DNA of 64,000 nt from UBA1429 sp964482225. GTDB lineage: Bacteria > Chloroflexota > Anaerolineae > UBA1429. The position numbers were made by a program, and so were the translations under genes. The notes beneath the pieces are model-generated. The model was not told where the DNA came from. It did no database searches and saw nothing but the letters and a program-made list of their open reading frames with translations. Below are positions 16,084-27,145 of this stretch, one piece after another (the first letter of the stretch is position 1; every line of letters starts with the position of its first letter). The stretch lies in the NCBI GenBank assembly GCA_964482225.1, contig CAYZWT010000013.1:1-64000 (forward strand). Reading direction: 5' to 3'.

Positions 16084-16177
16084 CAGAAGATCGTAATCAA
16101 CAACGGTATCGCGGCGCACAAGTTCCAAATGCGTTTGCCCTGCCACGCTTCTGTCTTTGCCCACGTCGGCCCTTACC

Positions 16178-19078
<2,901 letters not shown>

Positions 19079-19119
19079 ATGCGCTCCTGCCAAGGAATGA
19101 GCGTGGGTGGCAACCGAAG

Positions 19120-19148
19120 ATTATACAACAGTCGGCGAGGTGGCTCAA
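19120..19148 (-). promoter_or_regulatory. sigma-70 promoter of uvrA
   Basis: On the minus strand TTGAGC and TATAAT are separated by 17 bases, and the -10 box ends 41 bases before ATG 19078. I found no GAAC/GTTC-type SOS box here, unlike at uvrB. Confidence 0.65.
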
Positions 19149-19185
19149 GTGGGACAAAGGCGCGCGCATAAGATATCAAGCGCCT

Positions 19186-19734
19186 CTAGCTCGCATCCTG
19201 CCATTCGCGGGCCAACATGCCCATCAGGAGCATATCCACCCGTTGGCCATCGCGCAGCAGATACTCGCGATAGACCCCCTCGCGGCTCAAGCCCGCCCGC
19301 TCATAGAGCCGGATGGCGGGCTCGTTGTCGGCGAACACCGTGAGCTGCACCCGGTGCAGCCCCAGCTCGCGAAAGGCATAGGTCAACAACAGGTGCAGCG
19401 CCTCGCGGCCCAGCCCGCGCCTCCAATGATCGGGGCCCAGGGCCAGGGCCAGCCACGCGACCCGGTTGCGCCAGTTGATGCCATCCAGGGCGCCCCAGCC
19501 CACCAGGACGTCGTCGCCTCGCAACCGAAAGCCAAAGAGATAGTCCTCCTGGCTGTTGCGCGCTTCCAGAATGCGGGCCGCGATCTCGGCGCGCCCCTTG
19601 GGCCGGGCCGGCGTGGCCTCGAACCGGCGCACGAACTCGGGGTTCGCGTACCAGCAGGCGATCAGCGAGGCGTCGGCTTCGTCCAGCGCCGTGATCTGCA
19701 GGCGCTCGGCGGAGAACAAGGTACGAACCTGCAC
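19186..19734 (-). CDS. GNAT-family N-acetyltransferase (RimJ/RimL type)
   Basis: A 182-residue acetyl-CoA-dependent acetyltransferase. The acetyl-CoA loop is WRRGLGREAL (the Q/RxxGxG/A signature), followed by the strand GLHRVQLTVFADNEPAIRLYERAGLSREG typical of RimJ/RimL-like proteins; the GVYREYLLRDGQRVDMLLM ending also fits. The target, a ribosomal N-terminus or a small molecule, cannot be told. GTG 19734 has AGGAGG 6 bases upstream; a GTG two codons earlier is too close. It is 33 bases downstream of the PflX-like gene, so likely cotranscribed with uvrB. Confidence 0.85.
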   Translation of the reverse strand: MQVRTLFSAERLQITALDEADASLIACWYANPEFVRRFEATPARPKGRAEIAARILEARNSQEDYLFGFRLRGDDVLVGWGALDGINWRNRVAWLALALGPDHWRRGLGREALHLLLTYAFRELGLHRVQLTVFADNEPAIRLYERAGLSREGVYREYLLRDGQRVDMLLMGMLAREWQDAS

Positions 19735-19767
19735 GCGCACCCTCCTCTGGCCTCCGGTTGCAGGTGG

Positions 19768-20733
19768 CTAGTATACCCGGTCCAGCTCTTGCGTCCAGCC
19801 GTTTTCCAGCCCCAGTTCCTCCAGGGCATCCAGGGCGGCGCGATACTCGCGGTGGTAGAGCCGCCGACCAAGCCGGGGGTGCTCCACGGCGTGGTGGGCG
19901 GGGAAATACTGGGCCATCAGGCTCACATAGGTCTCGCGCCCCAGGTTCTCCGCGATCCAGGCCAGCACCTCGGGCGTCTGGGAGAGCCCTTGGGGCAACA
20001 CCAGATGGCGGACGACCATGCCGCGATAGGCGATGCCCTCCTCATCCACCAACAGCTCTGCCCCCACCTGGCGCTTGATTTCCAGCAGGGCCGCCCGGTT
20101 GGCGACCACATAGCCGTCGAACCCCGATATCTCGCGGGCCACGCTCTCATCCGTGTACTTGGCGTCGGGCAGGTAGATATCCACCACGCCCTCTAGCAAA
20201 CGCAGGGTCTCGACGGTCTCATAGCCGCTGGTGTTGTACACGATGGGGATGCGCAGCCCCTGGCGCGCCGCGGCGGCCACGGCGGCGATGATCTGGGGGA
20301 CGTAGTGGGTGGGCGTCACCAGGTTGATGTTGTGGCAGCCCCGGCGTTGCAGCTTGCACATGGCGCGGGCCAGCTCCTCCGTGGCCATGTCGTTGCCCAC
20401 ACCGAGCTGGCTGATGGAATAGTTCTGGCAAAAGAGGCAGCGGGCGGTGCAGTGGGAGAAAAAGATGGTGCCCGACCCGCCGCTGCCGCTGATGGGCGGC
20501 TCCTCCCACCGGTGGGCGTTATAGCTGGCGACGCGGGCCACAGCCCCAGCCCGGCAGTAGCCCAACTGGCCGCCCAGGCGATCCACGCCGCAGCGGCGCG
20601 GGCACAGGCGGCAGGCCGCCAGCCCCGCCAGCGCATCGACGGCGCGCTGCTCTAGAGCGCCGCTGGCCAGCAGCCTCAGGTAGCCCGGCGCCTCGCCGCC
20701 TGGGGCCTCAGCGGCGCTTGCGGTCCAGCTCAC
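19768..20733 (-). CDS. PflX-like radical SAM protein
   Basis: A 321-residue radical-SAM protein related to pyruvate formate-lyase activating enzymes. It has an N-terminal Cys cluster CRLCPRRCGVDR with a further Cys in GYCRAG, and then the SAM cluster CTARCLFC (CxxxCxxC). The sequence around ISGSGGSGTIFFSHC and NYSISQLG matches the uncharacterised PflX group. No glycyl-radical enzyme except NrdD, which has its own NrdG, lies in the window. GTG 20733 is the start with GGGAG 7 bases upstream; it overlaps the uvrB end by 26 bases, so translation is coupled. The substrate is unknown. Confidence 0.82.
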   Translation of the reverse strand: MSWTASAAEAPGGEAPGYLRLLASGALEQRAVDALAGLAACRLCPRRCGVDRLGGQLGYCRAGAVARVASYNAHRWEEPPISGSGGSGTIFFSHCTARCLFCQNYSISQLGVGNDMATEELARAMCKLQRRGCHNINLVTPTHYVPQIIAAVAAAARQGLRIPIVYNTSGYETVETLRLLEGVVDIYLPDAKYTDESVAREISGFDGYVVANRAALLEIKRQVGAELLVDEEGIAYRGMVVRHLVLPQGLSQTPEVLAWIAENLGRETYVSLMAQYFPAHHAVEHPRLGRRLYHREYRAALDALEELGLENGWTQELDRVY

Positions 20734-22735
20734 GGTATCGCTCCCACTCGGGGCGCTCGTCCTGCTCGCGCAGCTCCCGGCGCAGCTCCAGGATCTGATC
20801 GCGCAACAGGGCGGCTCGCTCGAACTCTAAGGAGCGCGCCGCGGCCTTCATCTCGGCCTCCAGCTCGCCCAGCACCCGCTCCGCCTCCTCCTCGGGGATC
20901 TGGGTGGCGACCCGATACTCGCCCTGCCCCTCCGCCGCCCGGTGCAACGACTCGGTCAACGAGTGGATCTCTTTGATGATGGTGGCCGGGGTGATGCCGT
21001 GGGCCTCGTTGTAGGCCACCTGGATCTCGCGGCGGCGGCTGGTCTCGTCAATGGCGCGGCGCATCGAATCGGTCATCACGTCGGCATACATGAGCACGCG
21101 GCCATTGACGTTGCGGGCCGCGCGCCCGATGGTCTGGATCAGCGAGTTATCCGAGCGCAAAAAGCCCTCCTTGTCGGCGTCCAGGATGGCGACAAGCGAC
21201 ACCTCGGGCAGGTCCAGTCCCTCACGCAGCAGGTTGACCCCCACGATGACGTCGTACACGCCGCTGCGCAGGTCGCGCAGGATCTCTACCCGCTCGATGG
21301 TCACCACCTCAGAGTGGAGATAGTGGACGCTGAACCCGGCCTCGGCCAGATAGTCTGAGAGGTCCTCGGCCATGCGCTTGGTGAGGGTGGTGACCAGGGC
21401 GCGCTCGCCCCGCTGGGTCACCCGGCGCAGCTCGGCGATCAGATCGTCAATCTGGCCCTCGATGGGGCGCACAACAACCTCGGGGTCCACCAGGCCGGTG
21501 GGGCGCACCACCTGCTCCACCACGCGCGCGCTGATCTGCTGCTCGTACTCGCGGGGGGTGGCCGAGACAAAAATGCACTGGTTGACGTGGTCCTCGAACT
21601 CGGCAAAGGTCAGGGGGCGATTGTCCATGGCCGAGGGCAAGCGAAAGCCATAGTCCACGAGCACCTCTTTGCGGGCCCGGTCGCCGTTGTACATGCCCCG
21701 AATCTGGGGCACGGTCATGTGCGATTCGTCAATGAACATCATATAGTCGGCGGGAAAGTAATCCAGCAGGGTCCAGGGGGGCTCGCCCGCCTGGCGCTGG
21801 GAGAGGTGCCGCGAATAGTTCTCGATGCCGGAGCAGTAGCCCATCTCGCGCAGCATCTCGAGATCGTAGCGGGTGCGCTGCTCCAGGCGTTGGGCCTCCA
21901 GCAGCTTTTCCTCGGCGCGTAGCCGGGCCAGTTGCTCTTCTAGCTCGGCCTCGATGGCCACCAGGGCCTCGCCCAGGCGCTCCTCCGGCGTGATAAAGTG
22001 CTTGGCCGGAAAGATGCTGATTTTGCGATGCTCCAGCACCAGCTCGCCCGTGAGGGCGTTCACCTCGACGATGCGATCCACCAGGTCACCCCAGAACTCG
22101 ATGCGGTAGACGGTGTCGCCATAGGCGGGCATCACCTCGACGGTATCGCCCCTGACGCGAAAGCGCCCCTGCGAGAGCACGGCGTCATTGCGCTCGTAAA
22201 AGATGCTCACCAGGTGGCGCAACAGCCGCTGGCGGGGCAGCGCCTCGCCCTGCTCGATCTCGATCACCACCTGGCCGTAGGCCTCGGGATCGCCCAGGCC
22301 ATAGATGCAAGAGACCGACGCCACGATGACCACGTCGCGGCGGCTGAACAGGGCCGAGGTGGCCGCCAGCCGCATGCGGTCTATTTCGTCGTTGATCTGG
22401 GCGTCTTTTTCGATATAGGTGTCGGAGCGTGGGATGTACGCCTCGGGCTGGTAATAGTCGTAATAGCTGACGAAATAGGCCACGGCATTGTGAGGAAAGA
22501 ACTCTTTGAACTCGCTGTAGAGCTGGGCGGCCAGGGTCTTGTTGTGGGCGATGACCAGGGTGGGGCGCTGGGCCGCCTGGATGATGTTGGCCATCACAAA
22601 GGTCTTGCCGGAGCCGGTCACGCCCTTGAGGGTTTGGTACTGGTCGCCGGCCGCGATGCCGCTCGCCAGGGCAGCAATGGCCTGAGGCTGGTCGCCGGTG
22701 GGGGCAAAATCGCTAACCAGGGTGAATTCGGTCAT
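20708..22735 (-). CDS. uvrB: excinuclease ABC subunit UvrB
   Basis: A 675-residue helicase-like protein that verifies damage delivered by UvrA and recruits UvrC. Walker A is GVTGSGKT near residue 40; the beta-hairpin YYDYYQPEAYIPRSDTYIEKD (part) inserts between strands; DESH is motif II; the C-terminal helicase motifs include GVNLLREGLDLPEVSLVAILDADKEGFLRS and QTIGRAARN; a UVR domain (about 625-660) ends it. GAGGAG precedes ATG 22735. A near-consensus SOS box lies in its promoter. It is followed by overlapping PflX-like and GNAT genes. Confidence 0.97.
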   Translation of the reverse strand: MTEFTLVSDFAPTGDQPQAIAALASGIAAGDQYQTLKGVTGSGKTFVMANIIQAAQRPTLVIAHNKTLAAQLYSEFKEFFPHNAVAYFVSYYDYYQPEAYIPRSDTYIEKDAQINDEIDRMRLAATSALFSRRDVVIVASVSCIYGLGDPEAYGQVVIEIEQGEALPRQRLLRHLVSIFYERNDAVLSQGRFRVRGDTVEVMPAYGDTVYRIEFWGDLVDRIVEVNALTGELVLEHRKISIFPAKHFITPEERLGEALVAIEAELEEQLARLRAEEKLLEAQRLEQRTRYDLEMLREMGYCSGIENYSRHLSQRQAGEPPWTLLDYFPADYMMFIDESHMTVPQIRGMYNGDRARKEVLVDYGFRLPSAMDNRPLTFAEFEDHVNQCIFVSATPREYEQQISARVVEQVVRPTGLVDPEVVVRPIEGQIDDLIAELRRVTQRGERALVTTLTKRMAEDLSDYLAEAGFSVHYLHSEVVTIERVEILRDLRSGVYDVIVGVNLLREGLDLPEVSLVAILDADKEGFLRSDNSLIQTIGRAARNVNGRVLMYADVMTDSMRRAIDETSRRREIQVAYNEAHGITPATIIKEIHSLTESLHRAAEGQGEYRVATQIPEEEAERVLGELEAEMKAAARSLEFERAALLRDQILELRRELREQDERPEWERYRELDRKRR

Positions 22736-22773
22736 GGCTCATCTCCTCCTGGAGCGCAGTCAGACGGAGCAAG

Positions 22774-22803
22774 ATTATAGCACATCTGTTCGGATGGGTG
22801 CAA
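22774..22803 (-). promoter_or_regulatory. sigma-70 promoter of uvrB
   Basis: On the minus strand TTGCAC and TATAAT are separated by 18 bases, 38 bases before ATG 22735. Confidence 0.65.
22779..22792 (-). promoter_or_regulatory. possible LexA (SOS) box in the uvrB promoter
   Basis: CGAACAGATGTGCT on the minus strand matches 12 of 14 positions of the Gram-positive LexA/DinR consensus CGAACRNRYGTTYG. It fills the spacer between -35 and -10, where a repressor would block RNA polymerase. LexA control of uvrB is known in many bacteria; the motif used by this organism is not known to me. Confidence 0.4.
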
Positions 22804-22832
22804 AAAGCGGGATCGTTAACTATGCTCTCATA

Positions 22833-22945
22833 GCCCTCACCCCCACGGCCGTAACGCGCAACGAACGGATCTGCGCCCCTCTCCCGCGCGCGGGAGAGGG
22901 GAAAGTGAAACTCGCCTTGGAGGCGAGTTTCGCCGGGGTGAGGGC
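22833..22945. repeat. short palindromic element, GCCCTCA family, copy 4
   Basis: GCCCTCACCCCC and GGGGTGAGGGC are the ends, CCCCTCTCCCGCG facing CGCGGGAGAGGGG the centre. A second internal inverted pair, ACTCGCCT facing AGGCGAGT, lies to the right. The left half is close to copy 2 at 2407. Confidence 0.8.
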
Positions 22946-23060
22946 GACCGGCCGCACGGGGCCGAGAACTGGGCAAAGCGCAGCTGCGCTTGACGAAGCT
23001 ATGCTTCGGACGCTGCGGCCGTATGCATACGTCCGCAGCGGACGGTACTACGTACCGTTT

Positions 23061-23162
23061 GCGGGCGAGACGCCCGCCCTCCATGAGGAGCTGCAGCTTG
23101 CAGGATAATGGCATCACCTCCTGGCCATCTAGGAACTCGTCCCCTCAAATCTGAACTGATAC
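23061..23162. mobile_element. partial MITE-like element
   Basis: It has GCGGGCGAGACGCCCGCC, then CTTGCAGGATAATGGCATCAC, then the end TCAAATCTGAACTGATAC at 23145-23162, all shared with the full copies at 46060 and 58318. The left terminal repeat was not found. The next 8 bases, GCCCGCCA, are the same 8-mer that flanks the copy at 46060. A shorter relict with CTTGCAGGATAATGGCATCAC follows at about 23187-23207. Palindromes at 22978-23060 (around GTATGCATAC and GGTACTACGTACC) precede it. Confidence 0.5.
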
Positions 23163-23273
23163 GCCCGCCAACCGTACGGAGCTGCCGCTTGCAGGATAAT
23201 GGCATCACCGCCCGGGCCGCCTCGAACCCTCTGGTGCTGTCGGCTATGCGCGTTGTGGCACTGTCGTGCTGCC

Positions 23274-23302
23274 TGGACATACCGCCTGCCCCTCTCTATA
23301 AT
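23274..23302 (+). promoter_or_regulatory. sigma-70 promoter of the ChbG-like gene
   Basis: TGGACA at 23274-23279 and TATAAT at 23297-23302 with a 17-base spacer, 35 bases before the TTG start. Confidence 0.6.
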
Positions 23303-23337
23303 GGGCGCAACCTGTCCGACGAGAAGAGGAGAAACAG

Positions 23338-24195
23338 TTGCACTCAAGTATAGCAAACCGGTTGTTGGGCTACCCCGACGACGCGCGGCTACTGCTCGTC
23401 AACGCCGATGACCTGGGGATGTACCCGGCCATCAACCAGGCCATCGTGCGCACGTTCAAGGAGGGCATCGTCCGGTCTACGAGCCTGATGACGCCCTGCC
23501 CCGGCGCCTTGCAGGCCATGCAATTGCTCAAGGAGCACCCCGAGATGCGCTTTGGCGTACATCTCTCGGTCGTCCGCGATTACGACCACGCGCCCTGGAC
23601 CCCGCTCACGCCCCAAGACCAGGCGCCCACCCTGGTGGACGAGAGCGGGCGCCTGTACACCGCTGCGCGCATGGCCGAGATGCTGGGGCGCGCGCGCCTG
23701 GACGAGCTAGAGATCGAGTTTCGGGCGCAGATCGAGTTCGTATTGGCCGCCGGGCTGGCGCCCACCCACCTGGATTGGCACTGCCTGGCCAACGGCGGCC
23801 GCGCCGATATCTTTGACATGGCCTTTGGGCTGGCAAGGGAGTACGGGCTGGCGCTCCGCGTCGCGTCGGAACCCTATATCGGGCAACTCCAGGGGCAGGG
23901 CTTGCCCACCAACGACCATACCATGGTGGACAGCACCAGGATAGCGACGGCGGACAAGCCGGCCCGCCTGGCCCAGATGCTGCGCGAGCTGCCGGAGGGG
24001 CTGAGCGAGTGGGCCGTGCACCCCAGCCTGGGCGGCGCCGAGGCGCAAGCCCTGGACCCCGCGATCTGGGACGTGCGCCGGGCGGATTTCGATTTCCTGG
24101 TATCCCCGCAAGCCCGCGAGATCATCCGGCAGGAGGGGATCACCTTGATCGGCTATGAACCGATCCAAAAGGTGTGGCAAAGCAAGCTGGCATAG
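23338..24195 (+). CDS. ChbG/HpnK (YdjC)-family carbohydrate deacetylase
   Basis: A 285-residue metal-dependent deacetylase of the YdjC fold. LLVNADDLGMYPAINQAIV carries the metal-binding Asp-Asp, GVHLSV and THLDWHC supply the His ligands, and AVHPSLG near the end fits the family. Known members remove acetyl groups from chitooligosaccharides (ChbG) or from hopanoid lipid precursors (HpnK); the substrate here is unknown. TTG 23338 is the start because AGAGGAG lies 8 bases upstream and a promoter ends 35 bases away. The DUF1801 gene follows 59 bases on. Confidence 0.8.
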   Translation: MHSSIANRLLGYPDDARLLLVNADDLGMYPAINQAIVRTFKEGIVRSTSLMTPCPGALQAMQLLKEHPEMRFGVHLSVVRDYDHAPWTPLTPQDQAPTLVDESGRLYTAARMAEMLGRARLDELEIEFRAQIEFVLAAGLAPTHLDWHCLANGGRADIFDMAFGLAREYGLALRVASEPYIGQLQGQGLPTNDHTMVDSTRIATADKPARLAQMLRELPEGLSEWAVHPSLGGAEAQALDPAIWDVRRADFDFLVSPQAREIIRQEGITLIGYEPIQKVWQSKLA

Positions 24196-24254
24196 CGCCC
24201 GGGATCGAGACCGGCGGCGCTGCACCCGATCCGGGATACCCAAGGAGGCCCCTT

Positions 24255-24707
24255 ATGCGTTCCGAGGCGACGGCTGTAGAAGCATACCTGGCCGGGTTGC
24301 CCGAGGAGCGCCGCGCGGCCATCGCCGCCGTGCGCCAGGTGATCCTGGCGCATCTGCCCGAGGGGTACGAGGAGGCCATGAACTGGGGCATGATCACCTA
24401 TCAGGTGCCCCTGGCGACCTACCCCGACACCTACAACGGGCAACCGCTCATGTACGCGGCCCTGGCCTCGCAAAAGAACTATATGTCGCTCTATCTGATG
24501 AACATCTATACAGACGACGAGTCGCGGCTGGCCTTTGAGGCGGCCTACCGCGCCACGGGCAAACGGCTGGACGTGGGCAAATCCTGCGTCCGCTTTCGCA
24601 AGCTCGATGACCTGCCCCTGGACCTGATCGCCGAAACCATCGCGGCCACGGGGGTGCAAGCGTTCGTCGAGCTGGCCAGGGCTGCGCAGGCCCGCCGCCG
24701 CCGCTAA
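24255..24707 (+). CDS. DUF1801 (YdhG-like) domain protein
   Basis: The 150-residue cytoplasmic protein matches the DUF1801 pattern: ERRAAIAAVRQVILAHLPEGYEEAMNWGMITYQVP early, then ALASQKNYMSLYLM and the closing GKSCVRFRKLDDLPLDLIAETI. Bacillus YdhG in this family has been proposed as a frataxin-like iron chaperone; most members are uncharacterised. AAGGAGG precedes ATG 24255, which fixes the start. A palindromic element separates it from ggt. Confidence 0.82.
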   Translation: MRSEATAVEAYLAGLPEERRAAIAAVRQVILAHLPEGYEEAMNWGMITYQVPLATYPDTYNGQPLMYAALASQKNYMSLYLMNIYTDDESRLAFEAAYRATGKRLDVGKSCVRFRKLDDLPLDLIAETIAATGVQAFVELARAAQARRRR

Positions 24708-24720
24708 GAGGTGAGGGCGT

Positions 24721-24808
24721 CCCTCACCCCCAACCCCCTCTCCCACAGCGCTGTGGGAGAGGGGGCACAGATGCGACCGTTGCGCGTCACGCCCGTGGGG
24801 GTGAGGGC
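24721..24808. repeat. short palindromic element, GCCCTCA family, copy 5
   Basis: CCCTCACCCCCA and TGGGGGTGAGGGC are the ends and CCCTCTCCCACAG facing CTGTGGGAGAGGG the centre. It starts 14 bases after the DUF1801 stop and ends 37 bases before ggt, so it may act as a processing site or attenuator if the two are cotranscribed. Confidence 0.75.
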
Positions 24809-24845
24809 AGTTTCGTCACCATATGTACACAAGACAGGAGCCCAT

Positions 24846-26438
24846 ATGCGACAAACCAGTGCAGCGCGACGTTCCATAGTGGCGGGGTTCAATGGCGCGG
24901 TGGCCACCAGCCAGCCCCTGGCGGCCCAGGCCGGGCTGCGCATGCTGCTGGCCGGCGGCAACGCCGTGGATGCCGCCCTGGCCACGGCGGCCACGTTGAA
25001 CGTGGTCGAGCCCATGAGCACCGGCCTGGGCGGCGACGTCTTTGCCCTGGTCTACCGGGCCAAGGAGCAGCGCGTGTACGCCCTGAACGCCAGCGGCCGC
25101 GCGCCCTATGCCGCCACGCCGGAAGCCTTTGCGGCGCGGGGGCTGGGGGCCGTGCCCCAGCGGGGCATCCTGGCGGTGACGGTGCCGGGGGCGCCGGCGG
25201 GCTGGGCCGATCTGGCGGCGCGCTTTGGCCGCCTGGGGCTGGATCGCGCCCTGGCGCCCGCCATCGCCTATGCTGAGCAGGGCCACCCGGTAGCCGAGTA
25301 CATCGGCGACCTGTGGGGGCGCGCCACCGAGCGGCTGCAGGGGCACCCCGAGACGGCCAGGGTCTATCTGCCGGGGGGCCGCCCACCCCGCCCCGGCCAG
25401 CGCTTTGCCAACCCCGATCTGGCCCGCAGCCTGCGCCTGTTGGCCGAGCAGGGCCCCGATGCGTTCTACCGGGGCGAGATCGCCCATGCCATCGTGGCCG
25501 CCTCAGACGCCCTGGGGGGTCTGCTGACCCTGCAAGACCTGGACGACCACACGTCCACCTGGGTGGAGCCGATCTCGACCGACTATCGCGGCTATCGGGT
25601 GTGGGAGTGCCCGCCCAACGGGCAGGGCATCGCGGCGCTGTTGGCGCTCAACATCCTGCAAGGCTATGACCTGGGGGCGATGGGGTTCGACAGCGCCGAC
25701 GCGCTCCATCTCAAGATGGAGGCCATCAAGCTGGCCATGACCGACGCCGCCCGCTATGTGGCCGACCCCGAACTGGCCGAGGTGCCGGTGCAAGGGCTCC
25801 TCTCAGAGGCGTATGCGCAACAGCGCCGGGGCGAGATCCGCATGGAGCGGGCCATCGCCCTGCCCCGGCCCGGCCAGCCGCCCCACAGGTCGGATACGGT
25901 CTACCTGGCCGCCGTGGATGGCGAGGGCAACGCCTGCTCGTTCATCAACAGCCTGTACATGGGCTTTGGCTCGGGCATCACCGCGCCGGGCACGGGCATC
26001 CTGTTGCAGAACCGGGGGGCGCTGTTCAGCCTGGACCCGGCCCACCCCAACTGCATCGCGCCCCACAAGCGCCCCTATCACACCATCATCCCGGCCCTGG
26101 CCACCCGTGAGGACAGGCTGGCGCTCTGCTTTGGCGTCATGGGCGGTTTCGTGCAGCCCCAGGGCCATGTGCAGGTGCTCAGCAACATGGTGGATCACGG
26201 CATGGGGCCGCAGCAGGCGCTGGATGCGCCCCGCTTTGTGCACCAGAGCGGCGCCCTGTTCCATATGGAGCCCTATTTCCCGCCAGAGGTCTATCCCGAC
26301 CTGCGGGCGCGGGGCCACGAAATCCCCGATGTGGAGGGCTATTACGGCGGCGGGCAGGTGATCATGGTGGACCCGGAGAGCGGCGCGCTGCTGGCCGGGG
26401 CCGAGCCACGAAACGACGGCGCCGCCGTCGCTTTCTGA
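24846..26438 (+). CDS. gamma-glutamyltransferase family protein
   Basis: A 530-residue Ntn-hydrolase that cleaves or transfers gamma-glutamyl groups (glutathione or related amides). The large-subunit part has GGNAVDAALATAATLNVVEPMSTGLGGDVF. Autocleavage would occur before Thr in RSDTVYLAAVDGEGNACSFINS, the small-subunit N-terminus; GSGITAPGTGILLQNRG follows as expected. There is no signal peptide, unlike the periplasmic E. coli enzyme, so it is probably cytoplasmic. ATG 24846 has AGGAG 7 bases upstream. It may be a YwrD-type paralogue rather than a glutathione hydrolase. Confidence 0.87.
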   Translation: MRQTSAARRSIVAGFNGAVATSQPLAAQAGLRMLLAGGNAVDAALATAATLNVVEPMSTGLGGDVFALVYRAKEQRVYALNASGRAPYAATPEAFAARGLGAVPQRGILAVTVPGAPAGWADLAARFGRLGLDRALAPAIAYAEQGHPVAEYIGDLWGRATERLQGHPETARVYLPGGRPPRPGQRFANPDLARSLRLLAEQGPDAFYRGEIAHAIVAASDALGGLLTLQDLDDHTSTWVEPISTDYRGYRVWECPPNGQGIAALLALNILQGYDLGAMGFDSADALHLKMEAIKLAMTDAARYVADPELAEVPVQGLLSEAYAQQRRGEIRMERAIALPRPGQPPHRSDTVYLAAVDGEGNACSFINSLYMGFGSGITAPGTGILLQNRGALFSLDPAHPNCIAPHKRPYHTIIPALATREDRLALCFGVMGGFVQPQGHVQVLSNMVDHGMGPQQALDAPRFVHQSGALFHMEPYFPPEVYPDLRARGHEIPDVEGYYGGGQVIMVDPESGALLAGAEPRNDGAAVAF

Positions 26439-26463
26439 GGCGCGCGTTTTCCGAGGGTTGCCC

Positions 26464-26499
26464 GCGCATGTATGCGCAGGCCGCCCTCAGAGGGCGGCC
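26464..26499. terminator. paired hairpins in the convergent spacer after ggt
   Basis: GCGCATGTATGCGC (26464-26477) is followed by GGCCGCCCT-CAG-AGGGCGGCC (26479-26499). They lie between two convergent stop codons and could stop transcription from both sides, though no T-tract is present. The first has the CATGTATG core seen in other palindromes here. Confidence 0.45.
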
Positions 26500-26524
26500 C
26501 GCTCGTAGTACGATGGGCGCCAGG

Positions 26525-27031
26525 CTATGCGCCCACGATGGGGATCTGCTGATCGGGCTCCAGGCGCACCGAGACCGAATCAATGGCATAGGTGCGAACG
26601 GGCAGGACGACCAGGACGTTGGCGGGGCTGTCGCCCGCCGCATAGGGCGCGCCGTGCCAGGCGCCCGGCCGCAGCACCACCATGGTGCCCACGGGCACCC
26701 GAAAGACCTCAAAGCTATCCACAGGGATGCCCATGCGCGGGTGGGTGGGCGGCGCCACATGGATCAGGATGTCGCTATCCAGGGGCAGGATGCCCTCCAT
26801 GGCATGGTCGTGATACTCGCCGCCGGTGATGACGAACTCGCGCGGCTCGACGCGGCAGATCGAAAACGAGGCCGTGGTCGAATCGCCGAGCTGCATCTGG
26901 AGCATGTCGGGCCGAAAGATCACGGGCCGGGGGGCCATGTCCAGGATGCGCGGGTTGTCGGCCATCTTGACAAAGGTGCCGTAAGGCTGGAACGCCTCCA
27001 GCTCTAGCTCGCGGACGGTGACGCTGCTCAT
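26525..27031 (-). CDS. AllA-like ureidoglycolate lyase family protein
   Basis: A 168-residue cupin-like protein. ELELEAFQPYGTFVKM opens as AllA proteins do, ILPLDSDILIHVAPP and VFRVPVGTMVVLRPGAWHGAPY match the AllA core strands, and the His-containing segments (EYHDHAME, GAWHGAPY) could bind metal. AllA releases urea from ureidoglycolate, but no other allantoin gene is near, so a different substrate is possible. ATG 27031 is chosen over an upstream in-frame start at 27118 because AAGGAA precedes it and family homology begins there. Confidence 0.65.
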   Translation of the reverse strand: MSSVTVRELELEAFQPYGTFVKMADNPRILDMAPRPVIFRPDMLQMQLGDSTTASFSICRVEPREFVITGGEYHDHAMEGILPLDSDILIHVAPPTHPRMGIPVDSFEVFRVPVGTMVVLRPGAWHGAPYAAGDSPANVLVVLPVRTYAIDSVSVRLEPDQQIPIVGA

Positions 27032-27145
27032 CGGTTGGGGTTCCTTTCTCGCTACAAGGATAGGTTCGGACGGGCGGGATTGTAGCACAAGGCCGCCTAC
27101 CCGTCGACAGAACGGCAAGGGGCAAGCCCCAAACCGGCGCCGCTC

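Noticed and set aside
27041..27095. promoter of the AllA-like gene
   Set aside because: TACAAT is present on the minus strand, but the -35 position is a poor match, so it is not listed as a feature.
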